Shown: positions 16,984-25,028 of the stretch, in pieces
Layout of the letters: the number at the start of each line of letters is the position of its first letter
How positions within the stretch are numbered: the stretch's first letter is position 1
Source: Nonomuraea antri
Lineage (GTDB): Bacteria > Actinomycetota > Actinomycetes > Streptosporangiales > Streptosporangiaceae
Reading direction: 5' to 3'
Length of the DNA stretch: 34,936 nucleotides
Assembly: GCF_013283785.1 (NCBI RefSeq)
Contig: NZ_JABCPZ010000104.1
Span: 1 to 34,936 of the forward strand
Notes under the pieces: model-generated
Seen by the model: only the letters and a program-made list of their open reading frames with translations
Told to the model about the DNA's origin: nothing
The model's database searches: none
Made by a program: the position numbers and the translations under genes

Positions 16984-18377
16984 CGGTCGCCGCCCTTCGC
17001 CGCCGCCTTCAGCGCGGCCTCGTAGGTGATCGGCTCGGCTCCCGGGTGGCCGGCCCGGTAGGCGTCGGCGGCCTCCCGCGTGGTGAACGGCAGGAACCGC
17101 GCCTCCTGCCTGAGCCACACCGCGTGGTCGGCGAACCAGCGGGTCCCGGTGACGGTGTCCGGCACGTAGGCGGCGCGGACGGGCCTGCCCGCGGCGGCGA
17201 TCTGGCGCAGCAGGCAGGTGGGCGTGGCCGCGGGCCGCGTGCTGTTCTCGCCGTCGAGCCACAGCTCCGAGGCCGTCGCGGGGTCGCTCACCCGGCCGCC
17301 GCACACCGGGTCGGCGCCGGTGATCGGGGCGGGGTTGGCGGTGGCGGCCGTGTCCGCGTCGTATCGGGGGCCGTACGCCTTGCGCAGGTAGGAGTCGTTG
17401 ACGAAGGCGGAGACGTCGACTCCGGGGAAGTCGGCGCCGATGCGCTTGAGATACGGCACGTCGTGCTCGTGTGCCGCCTTGAGCTGCGGTTTCAGCGTCA
17501 CGTCGAACGTGGAGATGCCGCCCGGCCCGTTGTAGAGGTAGACGACCTCGGCGGGCAGCCCGGTGGCCCCGGCGACGGACTCGGCCGCCGCGAGCGGGTT
17601 CTCGTGCAGGTGGCGGGTGGCGTCGATCTGGGCCTTGAGGAAGGCGTCCACCACGTCGGGGTGTTCCTTGGCGTAGGCCTGGCGCACCACGACCCCGTGG
17701 AAGGTGGGCACGTCCAGCGCGGAGCCGTCGTAGAGCAGCCGGCCCTTGTCCTGGAAGACCAGCAGGCCGGGCCAGGCCACGAACTGCGCGTACGCCCGCA
17801 CGCCGCCCGACTCCAGTTGCGAGGCGCCGACCGCGGGCTGGTGGTTGACCACCTCGACCCCGCCGACCCCGGCCTTCTCCAGCGCCTGGACCAGCGTGCC
17901 GTGCCCGGCCGAGCCCACGCTGGCCGAGACCTTGGCCCCCGTCAGGTCGGCCAGCGTGCGCGCGTCGGACGCGGGCGGCACGAGCACCATGTTGAGCCCG
18001 CCGCGCAGGTTGTAGCCGGTGATGGAGATCAGCTCGGTGCGGGCGTCGGGGACGTTCTGGGTGCGGGCGGCGTTGATCAGCAGCGGGTAGTCGCCCATCG
18101 AGCCGATGTCGATCTTGCCCGCGACCATCTTCGCGGTGATGGGGGCGCCGGTGTCGTAGTCCTGCCACTCGACGGTGTACCTGTCGCCGAGCCGCTTCTC
18201 CAGGTAGCCCAGCGAGCGCAGCAGCGTGCCCGCGGTCACCGTGTTGATGGTCTTGGACTGGTAGCCGATGACGACGGTGGTCTTCTCCTCGCCGCCCGCC
18301 GCCCCCGCGACCGAGCAGCCGGCCGCGGCGAGCATGGCGAGGGCCGCCAGAGCGACGCGCATGGTCTTGCCCTTCAT
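16980..18377 (-). CDS. SsuA/NMT1-like substrate-binding lipoprotein with NosL-like C-terminal domain
   Basis: A 465-residue protein. A short signal sequence ends in LAAAGC (lipid Cys at about 21), so it is anchored outside the membrane. Residues about 33-335 match NMT1/SsuA-type binding proteins (TVVIGYQSKT, GKIDIGSMGDYPLL, AYAKEHPDVVDAFLKA). About 349-460 is an extra domain that reads like NosL, a copper-binding accessory lipoprotein. It shows a DPVCGG motif with Cys near 359, a second Cys near 388 in TPTCLLRQI, then YVPDTVTGTRWF and FLPFTTREAADAY. The NosL Met after CG is replaced by Gly. Start: ATG at 18377 overlaps the ferredoxin stop (ATGA); the ATG at 18362 has a better ribosome site (GAAGGG) and is equally possible. 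The fusion suggests the ligand or a cofactor may involve a metal; that is inference. Confidence 0.85.
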   Translation of the reverse strand: MKGKTMRVALAALAMLAAAGCSVAGAAGGEEKTTVVIGYQSKTINTVTAGTLLRSLGYLEKRLGDRYTVEWQDYDTGAPITAKMVAGKIDIGSMGDYPLLINAARTQNVPDARTELISITGYNLRGGLNMVLVPPASDARTLADLTGAKVSASVGSAGHGTLVQALEKAGVGGVEVVNHQPAVGASQLESGGVRAYAQFVAWPGLLVFQDKGRLLYDGSALDVPTFHGVVVRQAYAKEHPDVVDAFLKAQIDATRHLHENPLAAAESVAGATGLPAEVVYLYNGPGGISTFDVTLKPQLKAAHEHDVPYLKRIGADFPGVDVSAFVNDSYLRKAYGPRYDADTAATANPAPITGADPVCGGRVSDPATASELWLDGENSTRPAATPTCLLRQIAAAGRPVRAAYVPDTVTGTRWFADHAVWLRQEARFLPFTTREAADAYRAGHPGAEPITYEAALKAAAKGGDR

Positions 18378-18601
18378 CGCAGCAGGTAGGGGATGTTGAT
18401 GGTGACGGCGTCCACGGGGCACCTGGCCGCGCACGGGCCGCAGTACCAGCACTCGTCCACGTACATGTAGGCCTTGCCGCTCTCCTCGTGGATGGCCAGC
18501 GAGTCGAGCGGGCAGGCTTCGACGCAGAGCGTGCAGCCGTCGATGCACAGGGCCTCGTCGATGGTCACGGGCACGTCGACCCGTTGCTCGATCAGAGCCA
18601 T
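18374..18601 (-). CDS. 2[4Fe-4S] ferredoxin, AprB-like
   Basis: This 75-residue protein has two iron-sulfur motifs. The first is CX3CX2CX3CP (CIDGCTLCVEACP) and the second CX2CX2CX3CP (CWYCGPCAARCP), separated by a short loop with two aromatic residues. It should carry electrons for the flavoprotein encoded at the end of the operon, as AprB does for AprA. Its ATG has an excellent GGAGGAG site and overlaps the GntR stop by 10 nt. The stop overlaps the lipoprotein ATG. Small size and two intact clusters argue for a functional soluble ferredoxin. Confidence 0.92.
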   Translation of the reverse strand: MALIEQRVDVPVTIDEALCIDGCTLCVEACPLDSLAIHEESGKAYMYVDECWYCGPCAARCPVDAVTINIPYLLR

Positions 18602-19344
18602 CGCTCCTCCTCCGGGGTGCGGTTCAGGTGGCCGCGCATGGTCAGCCGGTCGCCTCTGAAGCGGATGAACTCCAGGTCGACCGGCCTGCCGTCGGCCAGG
18701 TGGGTGAGCCGCTCGACCATGAGCAGCGCGGCGCCGCGCGGCGCGCCGAGCGCGGCGGCGGTGTGGGGGTCGGCGTTGACCGCCTCCAAGGTGAGCTCGG
18801 CGGTGCCGAGCGGCTGGCCGGCGATCGATTCCAGGAGCACGAAGATGTCGTTGTGCGCCAGGTCAGCGTCGAACAGCGGCTCGCCGACGTCGCGGACCAG
18901 GTAGGTCAGGTCCATCGACAGCGGCAGTCCGTTGAGCAGGCGCAGCCGTTCGAGGTAGACGACCGGCTCGCCGGGGGCCAGGCCGAGCCGGTGGCTGACG
19001 GCTGCGGGCGGCTCGATCAGGGTCATCGTCCTGACCTGGTTGGTGACCTGGCCGTGCTCGTGCAGGGTCTCGGCCAGGCCGAGCAGCCGGTGCAGGCCGT
19101 GCGGGTACTTCTCGCCCGCCACCGTCGTGCCCACGCCGGGGCAGCGCGCCACCAGTCCTTCCTCGCGCAGCAGGCACAGCGCCTCCCGGACGGTGTTGCG
19201 CGACGCGCCGAACTCGCGCGCCAGCGCCGCCTCGGGCGGCAACGGGCCCCGGGCGAAGTGCCCGTGCACGATCTGCCGCCTGAGCAGGTCGGCCACCTGC
19301 CGAGCCCGGTCGGCCCGCCGCCGCGCGGCTGCCCCGTGTCCCAC
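18592..19344 (-). CDS. GntR family regulator with UTRA domain (HutC type)
   Basis: A 250-residue regulator. The winged helix covers about 14-80 (VADLLRRQIVHGHF, then PPEAALAREFGASRNTVREAL and GLVARCPGVGTTVAG). The UTRA ligand domain covers about 95-245 (GLAPGEPVVYLERLRLLNGLPL and ALLMVERLTHLADGRPV). HutC-type regulators are usually released from DNA by a small metabolite of the pathway they govern. It is the first gene of the operon, so it probably regulates itself together with the transporter and redox genes. The GTG start at 19344 has GGAGG five bases upstream. An inverted repeat lies about 32 bp upstream. Confidence 0.93.
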   Translation of the reverse strand: MGHGAAARRRADRARQVADLLRRQIVHGHFARGPLPPEAALAREFGASRNTVREALCLLREEGLVARCPGVGTTVAGEKYPHGLHRLLGLAETLHEHGQVTNQVRTMTLIEPPAAVSHRLGLAPGEPVVYLERLRLLNGLPLSMDLTYLVRDVGEPLFDADLAHNDIFVLLESIAGQPLGTAELTLEAVNADPHTAAALGAPRGAALLMVERLTHLADGRPVDLEFIRFRGDRLTMRGHLNRTPEEERWL

Positions 19345-19375
19345 TTCCGCCTCCCTGCCTGGATCGACGGCATTA

Positions 19376-19390
19376 ACCTATCAATCAGGT
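19376..19390. promoter_or_regulatory. Candidate GntR operator
   Basis: ACCT-ATCAATC-AGGT is an imperfect palindrome in the only AT-rich part of the region upstream of the GntR start. HutC-type operators are similar short palindromes, so autoregulation is likely. The promoter boxes on the minus strand are not clear. Confidence 0.45.
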
Positions 19391-19423
19391 AGGCAAATAG
19401 GGATAACGGGGAGGTTGCGCCAC

Positions 19424-19451
19424 CTCGGGAGGCGTCCGGCCCGCTCCCGAG
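19424..19451 (-). terminator. Hairpin downstream of the VanX-like gene
   Basis: CTCGGGAG at 19424-19431 and CTCCCGAG at 19444-19451 form a perfect 8-bp stem with a 12-nt loop, about 60 bp past the dipeptidase stop. There is no U-tract. It could end the dipeptidase transcript before the GntR operon promoter. Confidence 0.4.
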
Positions 19452-19509
19452 CAGCCGTTCCGCGCTACGGGAGGCGAGATCCGCCACCTCTCAAGGGGTC
19501 GTCCGGGTC

Positions 19510-20163
19510 TTAGTCCGCCCGCAGCGGCCCGTAGTGGGCCAGCGCCTCACCGGCGGTGAACGCCCAGTACCGGTCACCGGTGGACCAGTGCCACCACTCG
19601 GTGGGGTAATTGACGAATCCGGCGCGGGCCATCGCGGCGCGCAGCCTCGCCCGGTTGGCGGCGGCCTCGTGGGAGATGTTGGCCGCGTCCGTGTAGCAGG
19701 CCTCCTGGCTGTCCTCGGGGGTGGCGTTGACCTCGGTGCCCATCCAGCACAGGCGGCCGTCGGGGCCGCGCAGGGTCAGGTCGACCGCGCCGCCCGTCGT
19801 GTGCGGCGCCACCTCGGGCGGCGAGATGTACCTGCTCGCCTCACGGTGCGCCCGCGCCGCCGGCCAGTCCGGGTGCTGCTCGCGCAGGAAGGCGACCCGC
19901 TCGGCGAAATAGCTCTCCTGCAGTTCCGGCGGCCGGTACCCCTCGACCACCACGAGCCGGTAACCCTGGGGCAGGCAGGACTGGGCCCGCCGCAGGCGCC
20001 GGAGCACGCCGAGCCGCACCCGGGCGTAGTCGCCGTCGGGGTCGGCCTGCCTGCCGTCCACCTCGATCTCGGCGGCCTCGCGCACGTCCACCAGCGGCTC
20101 GTGGCATTCGCGCACCGGCACCGCCGAGATGCGCTCGTCAGCGAGCAACACGATGTCAGCCAC
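19510..20163 (-). CDS. VanX-like D-alanyl-D-alanine dipeptidase (M15D)
   Basis: A 217-residue zinc dipeptidase. Visible VanX hallmarks are VVVEGYRPPELQESYF, the zinc site PHTTGGAVDLTL (His and Asp), WMGTEVNATPEDSQEACYT, and the C-terminal catalytic Glu/zinc His motif EWWHWSTGDRYWAF. It should hydrolyse D-Ala-D-Ala or a related wall dipeptide in the cytoplasm. No VanH or VanA partners are present, so it is more likely for cell-wall recycling or remodelling than glycopeptide resistance. I chose the GTG at 20163 because GGAGG lies five bases upstream and homologues begin near VLLADERI. A GTG at 20193 is possible. SARP-type repeats lie 53 bp upstream of this start. Confidence 0.88.
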   Translation of the reverse strand: MADIVLLADERISAVPVRECHEPLVDVREAAEIEVDGRQADPDGDYARVRLGVLRRLRRAQSCLPQGYRLVVVEGYRPPELQESYFAERVAFLREQHPDWPAARAHREASRYISPPEVAPHTTGGAVDLTLRGPDGRLCWMGTEVNATPEDSQEACYTDAANISHEAAANRARLRAAMARAGFVNYPTEWWHWSTGDRYWAFTAGEALAHYGPLRAD

Positions 20164-20216
20164 CAGATCCTCCAGCGATCTCCATTCGGGCACCGGCCAC
20201 CACCTTGCTCCCGTGT

Positions 20217-20245
20217 CCTGCAGAATCGCTGTAGTTCACCTGTAG
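20217..20245 (-). promoter_or_regulatory. SARP-type triple direct repeat upstream of the VanX-like gene
   Basis: Read toward the dipeptidase, the motifs are CTACAGG, CTACAGC and CTGCAGG, spaced exactly 11 bp apart with 4-bp gaps. Plus-strand heptamers are at 20217, 20228 and 20239. Heptamer repeats with an 11-bp period are the hallmark of SARP regulator sites. The adjacent divergent gene encodes a SARP. No good -10 box lies 8 bp beyond the last repeat. Confidence 0.65.
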
Positions 20246-20275
20246 CAGCGGCTCTTCGGCGCGTTCGCGCGCATT

Positions 20276-20281
20276 GATAAT
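20276..20281 (+). promoter_or_regulatory. Candidate -10 box for the SARP gene
   Basis: GATAAT, one base from the TATAAT consensus, lies 76 bp upstream of the SARP ATG in the one AT-rich patch. No clear -35 box; the SARP repeats end 30 bp upstream, so autoregulation is possible. Confidence 0.35.
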
Positions 20282-20356
20282 CGCGGCGCGATCCGGCCAC
20301 ACTGATGGTCGACTTGGTGTCGTGTACGCCTTGACGGGGAATGCGGGGGATTTTCG

Positions 20357-23300
20357 ATGGAGTTCCGCCTGCTTGGATCACCCGAGGTGTGGCTCGACGG
20401 ACGGCAGCTCGAACTGTCGGCCGGCAAGCTGACGGCCCTGCTCGCGGCCGGGCTGTTACAGGCCAACCGGGTGGTGTCGATCTCGAGCCTGGTCGACGCG
20501 CTGTGGGGGCACGCGCCGCCGGCGACCGCGGGGGCGCTCGTCCACACGTACGTGTCGAATCTGCGCAAGGCGCTGCACCACGGCGAGCGCGAGATCATCG
20601 TCACCCGCCCGCCCGGCTACCTGTTCGAGGTCGATCCGGAGCGCATCGACGTCAACCGGTTCGAGTCGCTGGCGGCCCAGGGCCGGCGGGCGGCCGCCGC
20701 CGGGCGGCACGAGGAGGCGGCGCGGCTGCTGCGGTCCGCGCTGGAGATCTGGCGCGGGCCCGCGCTGAACGGCCTGACGACACCCGTGCTGCGCCAGGCC
20801 GCCGACGGGCTGGAGGAACTGCGCCTCTACGTGCTCGAGGAACGCATCAAGGCGGAGTCGCGGCACGGGCCGCCAGGACCGCTGGCGGCCGAGCTGGCCA
20901 CGCTGGTCAAGCAGTACCCGCTGCGCGAGGGGCTGCGCGCCCAGCAGATGCTGGCGCTGTTCCGGCTGGGCCGGCAGGCCGACGCGCTCGACGTCTACCG
21001 GCAGGCCCGCGAGGCGCTGCAGTCGGAGCTGGGCATCGATCCCGGCCAGGAGCTGCGCCGGATGCACCAGGCCATCCTGGCCGCCGATCCAGCGCTGGAC
21101 GCGCCCGTCGCGGAAGAGCCCGTCGTCATCTCCGTGAAGCGTGAGCCCGAGCCCGCGGTCGTGCCGCAGGACCCGATCCCGGCCGCGTCCCCCGCACCGG
21201 CCCAGGTGCCGCGTCAGCTGCCGCCGGCCATCGGCGCCCTCGTCGGCCGCGACGGCGAACTGGACGATCTGCGCGCCACCCTGACGCGCGCCGCGACGGC
21301 CGACCGGCAGCTCTGCTGCGCGATCTCGGGAAAGGCCGGCAGCGGCAAGACCACCCTGGCGATCGCCGCCGCCCACGCGGTACGCGAGTCCTTCGCAGAC
21401 GGGCAGCTCTACGCCACCTTCCACGGCACCGGCCCGGAGGAGACCCGGGAGGTGCTCGGCGGGTTCCTGCGCGCGCTCGGCGAACCGGCGAACCGGCTCT
21501 CCGGCTCCGTCGAGGAGCTGAGCGCCCTGTTCCGCAGCAGGATCGCCGGGCGGCGCATCCTCGTCCTGCTGGACAACGCCGGGCCGGAGGAGCAGGTGCG
21601 GCCGCTGCTGCCGGCGCACGGCGGCGGCGCCACGCTGCTGACCAGCCGGGTCGCCCTGGCCGGCCTGGACCTCGACGCCAACCTCGGCCTGGACGTGCTG
21701 GATCCGGACGCCGCGCTGCGGCTGCTGGCCCAGCTCGTCGGCGAGGCACGGGTGGCGGCCGAGCCCGAGGCCGCGGCGGAGATCGTCCGGCTGACCGGGG
21801 GGCTGCCCCTGGCCGTGCGGGCGGTCGGCACCCGGCTGGCGCTGCGGCAGCGGTGGCCGCTGAGCGTGCTGGCGGTCCGCCTGCGCGACGAGCATCGCCG
21901 CCTGGACGAGCTGACGGCCGGCGACCTGGAGGTCCGGGCCAGCCTGCACCTCAGCTACGCGAACCTGTCCGACCCGCTCCGGCTCGCGTTCCGCAGGCTC
22001 GGCGCGATCGCCGTGGGCGAGTTCCCGCCGTGGCTGCTGGCGCCGCTGCTGGACGACACCGAGGCCAGGGCGGAGCACGTCGTCGAGCGGCTGGCCGACG
22101 CGCAGCTCGTGGACGCGATCGGCGTCGGCCTGGACGGCCGGGCCCGCTACGGCATGCACGATCTCATCCGGCTGTTCGCCAAGGAACGCGCCGACGCGGA
22201 GGAGCCGGTCGCCGAGCGGTGCCAGGCGATCGAGCGGCTGGTGCGGCACCTGCTGGGCGCCATCGCGGACCTGGGCTCCGGCATGGACACCGATCCGGGC
22301 CTCGGCGTGGACTCCGGCCCGGGCTTCGGCGCGAACTCCGATCCTGGCGCCGGCCTGCGGGGCGTCGAGCTGGAGTCGTGGCTGGAGCAGGAGCGGTGGC
22401 TGCTCGTGCGGACCGTGGAGCAGGCCGGCCGGCTGGGGCTGCACCGGCCGGCGTGGCGGCTGGCCACGGCGCTGATGCCGTCCTTCCGTGCGCGCAACAC
22501 GTTCGACGCCTGGTGGCGGACCCACGCGGCCGCGCTCGACGCGTCCAGGTCGGCGGGCGACCGGGCGGGTGAGGCGAGCCTGCTGCGCGGCCTCGCGCTG
22601 CTCCGCTACGAGCAGGACCGCCTCGACGAGGCCGCCGACTACCACGGCCAGGCGCTGGCGATCTTCCAGGAGCAGGGCGACCTGCGCGGCCAGGCGGACT
22701 GCCTGATCGGGATCGCCACCGTGCACCGCGAGCGCGGCCGCTTCGGGACCGCGCTCGACCTGTTCGAGCAGGCCGGCCGCATGTGCGCGGAGCTGGACGA
22801 TCAGGCCGGCCTGGCCGAGTGCACCTACGGCATCGGGTACGTCAACCGCGAGGTGGGCGACTTCTCCGCCGCCGACGCCGCGCTGGAGGAGGCGCTGGCG
22901 GCCTACCGCCGGATCGGCGACCCGCGCGGGGAAGGTCTCACCCTCCGCTCGATGGCCATGGTGTGCCGGGCGCGTGGCGACCTCGGCCGGGCCGGGTCCC
23001 TGGCCACGCGGGCGATCGCCGCGCTCCGGGAGAGCCAGGACCGGCTGCTCATCGCGTACGGGCTGCAGTGCCTGGCGAAGGTCCAGATCAGGCAGGGTGA
23101 GCTCGGGCCCGCGGCGGGTGCGCTGCGCGAGGCGCTCGCGGTGTGCGTCGCCTTCGGCGACCGCTTCGGCACGGCGCTGACCACCCGCACCATCGGCGAG
23201 CTGCACCTGGCCGCGGGCGAGCTGGACCTGGCCGCGAGCCACCTCGACGCCGCGCGCGAGCAGTGGGCCGCGATGGGCCTGGAGCTGTTTCTGGCGCGCA

Positions 23301-23467
23301 CCGACCGGGACCGGGCCGAGGTGCACCGTCGCCGCGGCGACGCCGGCGCGGCCGACGAACTCCACGCGGCGGCGCTCGCCGTCTTCCGCCGGTACGGCAG
23401 CAGGGAGCGGGACGAAATGTCCGCACCATCCGGCGACCCGGCCGTGAGCTCGAAGAACGCCAGGTGA
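20357..23467 (+). CDS. SARP/AfsR-type regulator with NB-ARC and TPR domains
   Basis: A 1036-residue regulator. An OmpR-type winged helix covers about 1-95 (MEFRLLGSPEVW to RPPGYLFEVD). A BTAD domain covers about 100-245, with DALDVYRQAREALQSELGIDPG. The NB-ARC ATPase has Walker A SGKAGSGKTTLA near 325-335 and LVLLDNAG as Walker B. A Gly/Asp/Pro-rich linker near 637-670 leads into TPR repeats (about 730-1020). AfsR-like SARPs bind direct repeats with an 11-bp period and activate transcription, usually of secondary metabolism. Here the flanking genes encode a wall dipeptidase and two wall hydrolases, and such repeats lie upstream of two of them. The ATG has GGGGGA seven bases upstream. GC-rich codons support the whole frame. 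Confidence 0.93.
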   Translation: MEFRLLGSPEVWLDGRQLELSAGKLTALLAAGLLQANRVVSISSLVDALWGHAPPATAGALVHTYVSNLRKALHHGEREIIVTRPPGYLFEVDPERIDVNRFESLAAQGRRAAAAGRHEEAARLLRSALEIWRGPALNGLTTPVLRQAADGLEELRLYVLEERIKAESRHGPPGPLAAELATLVKQYPLREGLRAQQMLALFRLGRQADALDVYRQAREALQSELGIDPGQELRRMHQAILAADPALDAPVAEEPVVISVKREPEPAVVPQDPIPAASPAPAQVPRQLPPAIGALVGRDGELDDLRATLTRAATADRQLCCAISGKAGSGKTTLAIAAAHAVRESFADGQLYATFHGTGPEETREVLGGFLRALGEPANRLSGSVEELSALFRSRIAGRRILVLLDNAGPEEQVRPLLPAHGGGATLLTSRVALAGLDLDANLGLDVLDPDAALRLLAQLVGEARVAAEPEAAAEIVRLTGGLPLAVRAVGTRLALRQRWPLSVLAVRLRDEHRRLDELTAGDLEVRASLHLSYANLSDPLRLAFRRLGAIAVGEFPPWLLAPLLDDTEARAEHVVERLADAQLVDAIGVGLDGRARYGMHDLIRLFAKERADAEEPVAERCQAIERLVRHLLGAIADLGSGMDTDPGLGVDSGPGFGANSDPGAGLRGVELESWLEQERWLLVRTVEQAGRLGLHRPAWRLATALMPSFRARNTFDAWWRTHAAALDASRSAGDRAGEASLLRGLALLRYEQDRLDEAADYHGQALAIFQEQGDLRGQADCLIGIATVHRERGRFGTALDLFEQAGRMCAELDDQAGLAECTYGIGYVNREVGDFSAADAALEEALAAYRRIGDPRGEGLTLRSMAMVCRARGDLGRAGSLATRAIAALRESQDRLLIAYGLQCLAKVQIRQGELGPAAGALREALAVCVAFGDRFGTALTTRTIGELHLAAGELDLAASHLDAAREQWAAMGLELFLARTDRDRAEVHRRRGDAGAADELHAAALAVFRRYGSRERDEMSAPSGDPAVSSKNAR

Positions 23468-23470
23468 GGT

Positions 23471-23486
23471 CGGCTCGCTAGAGCCG
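23471..23486 (+). terminator. Small hairpin after the SARP gene
   Basis: CGGCTC-GCTA-GAGCCG forms a 6-bp stem with a 4-nt loop 4 bp past the SARP stop. It is weak with no U-tract, but it separates the SARP gene from the promoter of the next gene. Confidence 0.35.
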
Positions 23487-23497
23487 GATCCCATCGT

Positions 23498-23526
23498 CCT
23501 ACAGGCGTGCTGCAGCGAAGCTGAAG
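23498..23526 (+). promoter_or_regulatory. SARP-type triple direct repeat upstream of the cell-wall hydrolase
   Basis: CCTACAG (23498), GCTGCAG (23509) and GCTGAAG (23520) recur with exact 11-bp spacing and 4-bp gaps. Read toward the target gene, the pattern CTACAGG, CTRCAGC, CTGMAG matches the set in front of the VanX-like gene. The last repeat ends 61 bp before the ATG, against 53 bp at the dipeptidase. No strong -10 box is visible at the expected distance. Confidence 0.65.
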
Positions 23527-23587
23527 AGGCCGCATCGACCGTGGTCGGCAGGCGCGACAAGCGCCGGCCAACACCACGGAGGATCTC

Positions 23588-24988
23588 ATGCGTCACCTCG
23601 CGCCACGCCCCACCCGACCCGTCCAGGCTCGCGGGCCACGCCTTCGCACCACGGTCGTCGCGCTCACCGCCGGCGCCGTCACCGTGCTCATGCCCGCGAG
23701 TGTCGCGCTCGCCGCACCGAGCACCGCGCTGACGCCCGCGGGGGTCGCGGTCGCCGCGCCGAGCGATCCGCCCGACCTGTCGCCGCCGCAGATCGCCGCG
23801 CTGGCCGCGCTGCCGTGCGTGCCCGGCGGCCCGACCGCCGCGGACGGCGCCATGGCCGCCGCGCTCAACCCGCTGCTGAGCGGCAAGATGCGCGGTTACA
23901 TGACGGCGTACAACACCTCCTGCGCGCGGGCCGTGGTGCAGGCGGTACGCAACCGGGGGCTGAACCCGCGGGCGGCCGCCATCGCGATCGCCACGGTGAT
24001 CGTCGAGACCAGCATCGCCAACCTCGACGGCGGCGACCTCGACTCGGTCGGGCTCTTCCAGCAGCGCGACACCTGGGGCAGCCGCGCCGAGCGGACCAAC
24101 CCGGTGACCGCCACCAACATGTTCCTCGACACGATGCAGCGCTTCTACCCCAACGGGACGTGGAACACCGCGCCCATCGGCGAGGTGGCGGCGGACGTGC
24201 AGCGCCCGGCCGCCGAGTACCGGGGCCGGTACGCCGAGCAGGCCGGTGACGCGGTCGTCATCGCCAACCGGCTGTGGTCGAAGACCGGCTCGGACACCGC
24301 GGGCGTCTACCGGCCCTCCAACGCCACCTTCTACCTGCGCGACAACAACTGGGCCGGAGCCGCCGACATCACCGTCCAGTACGGCAACATCGGCGACAAA
24401 CCCCTCGTCGGCGACTGGGACGGCAACGGCACCACCACCATCGGCGTCTACCGCCCCGAAACCCGCTACTTCTACCTCCGCAACACCAACACCCCAGGCG
24501 ACGCCCAGATCGGCTTCCACTTCGGCGACCCCGGCGACATCCCCATCGCCGGCGACTGGGACGGCGACGGCGACGAAACCGTCGGCGTCTACCGCCCCAG
24601 CAACTCCACCTTCTACCTGCGCAACAACAACTGGGCCGGACCCGCGGACCGCACCGTCCAGTTCGGCGCGCCCGGCGATCTGCCCGTGGTGGGCGACTGG
24701 GACGGCGACGGCGACGACTCGGTCAGCGTCTACCGCCCCGCCACCGCGAGCTTCCACCTCGTCAACTCCGACGTCGGCACGGCCAACCCGCGCGTCGTCC
24801 AGTTCGGCAACTACGGGGACCGGCCGTTGACCGGCAACTGGAACAGCGACCGCTACACCACCATCGGCGCCTACCGCCCCGACACCCGCTACTTCTACCT
24901 GCGCAACAGCAACACGCCGGGCGACGCCGAGATCGGCTTCCCGTTCGGCGACCACGAGGACATCCCCATCGCCGGCAACTGGCGCTGA
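23588..24988 (+). CDS. Secreted lysozyme-like wall hydrolase with FG-GAP-like repeats
   Basis: This 466-residue protein has a Sec signal (about 1-43, ending VALAAPS). A lysozyme/transglycosylase-like domain at about 92-230 contains AAAIAIATVIVETS, with candidate catalytic E140, and GDLDSVGLFQQRDTWGS. This form is frequent in actinobacterial peptidoglycan hydrolases. The C-terminal 230 residues are four exact 47-residue repeats plus a 40-residue one. Each opens with VYRP and ends in GDWDGDGD-like loops that resemble the calcium loops of FG-GAP/VCBS repeats. The ATG has GGAGG five bases upstream, in the same context (GGAGGATCT) as the VanX-like gene. It is followed 40 bp later by a second hydrolase with the same tail and is probably cotranscribed with it. 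Confidence 0.85.
   Translation: MRHLAPRPTRPVQARGPRLRTTVVALTAGAVTVLMPASVALAAPSTALTPAGVAVAAPSDPPDLSPPQIAALAALPCVPGGPTAADGAMAAALNPLLSGKMRGYMTAYNTSCARAVVQAVRNRGLNPRAAAIAIATVIVETSIANLDGGDLDSVGLFQQRDTWGSRAERTNPVTATNMFLDTMQRFYPNGTWNTAPIGEVAADVQRPAAEYRGRYAEQAGDAVVIANRLWSKTGSDTAGVYRPSNATFYLRDNNWAGAADITVQYGNIGDKPLVGDWDGNGTTTIGVYRPETRYFYLRNTNTPGDAQIGFHFGDPGDIPIAGDWDGDGDETVGVYRPSNSTFYLRNNNWAGPADRTVQFGAPGDLPVVGDWDGDGDDSVSVYRPATASFHLVNSDVGTANPRVVQFGNYGDRPLTGNWNSDRYTTIGAYRPDTRYFYLRNSNTPGDAEIGFPFGDHEDIPIAGNWR
24295..24640 (+). repeat. Nearly identical DNA repeat, copy 1
   Basis: It encodes the first two FG-GAP-like repeats and part of the third of the lysozyme-like protein. It aligns without gaps to 25658-26003; I count about three differences before they diverge. 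Confidence 0.9.
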
Positions 24989-25028
24989 CCCGACCCCTGC
25001 TGATCCGTACTGAGAAAGGGATTGCACC

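Noticed and set aside
16984..18168. N-terminal extension of the permease frame
   Set aside because: The extension lies out of frame over the substrate-binding gene and is Arg-rich. The GTG at 16983 overlaps the preceding stop and gives the normal permease size.
19510..20163. Glycopeptide resistance cluster
   Set aside because: Only the VanX-like enzyme is present; there is no VanH, VanA or VanRS nearby.
24989..25028. A third SARP repeat array before the CHAP gene
   Set aside because: CTGA elements there repeat at 10 bp, not 11, only twice, and the 40-bp gap suggests cotranscription.
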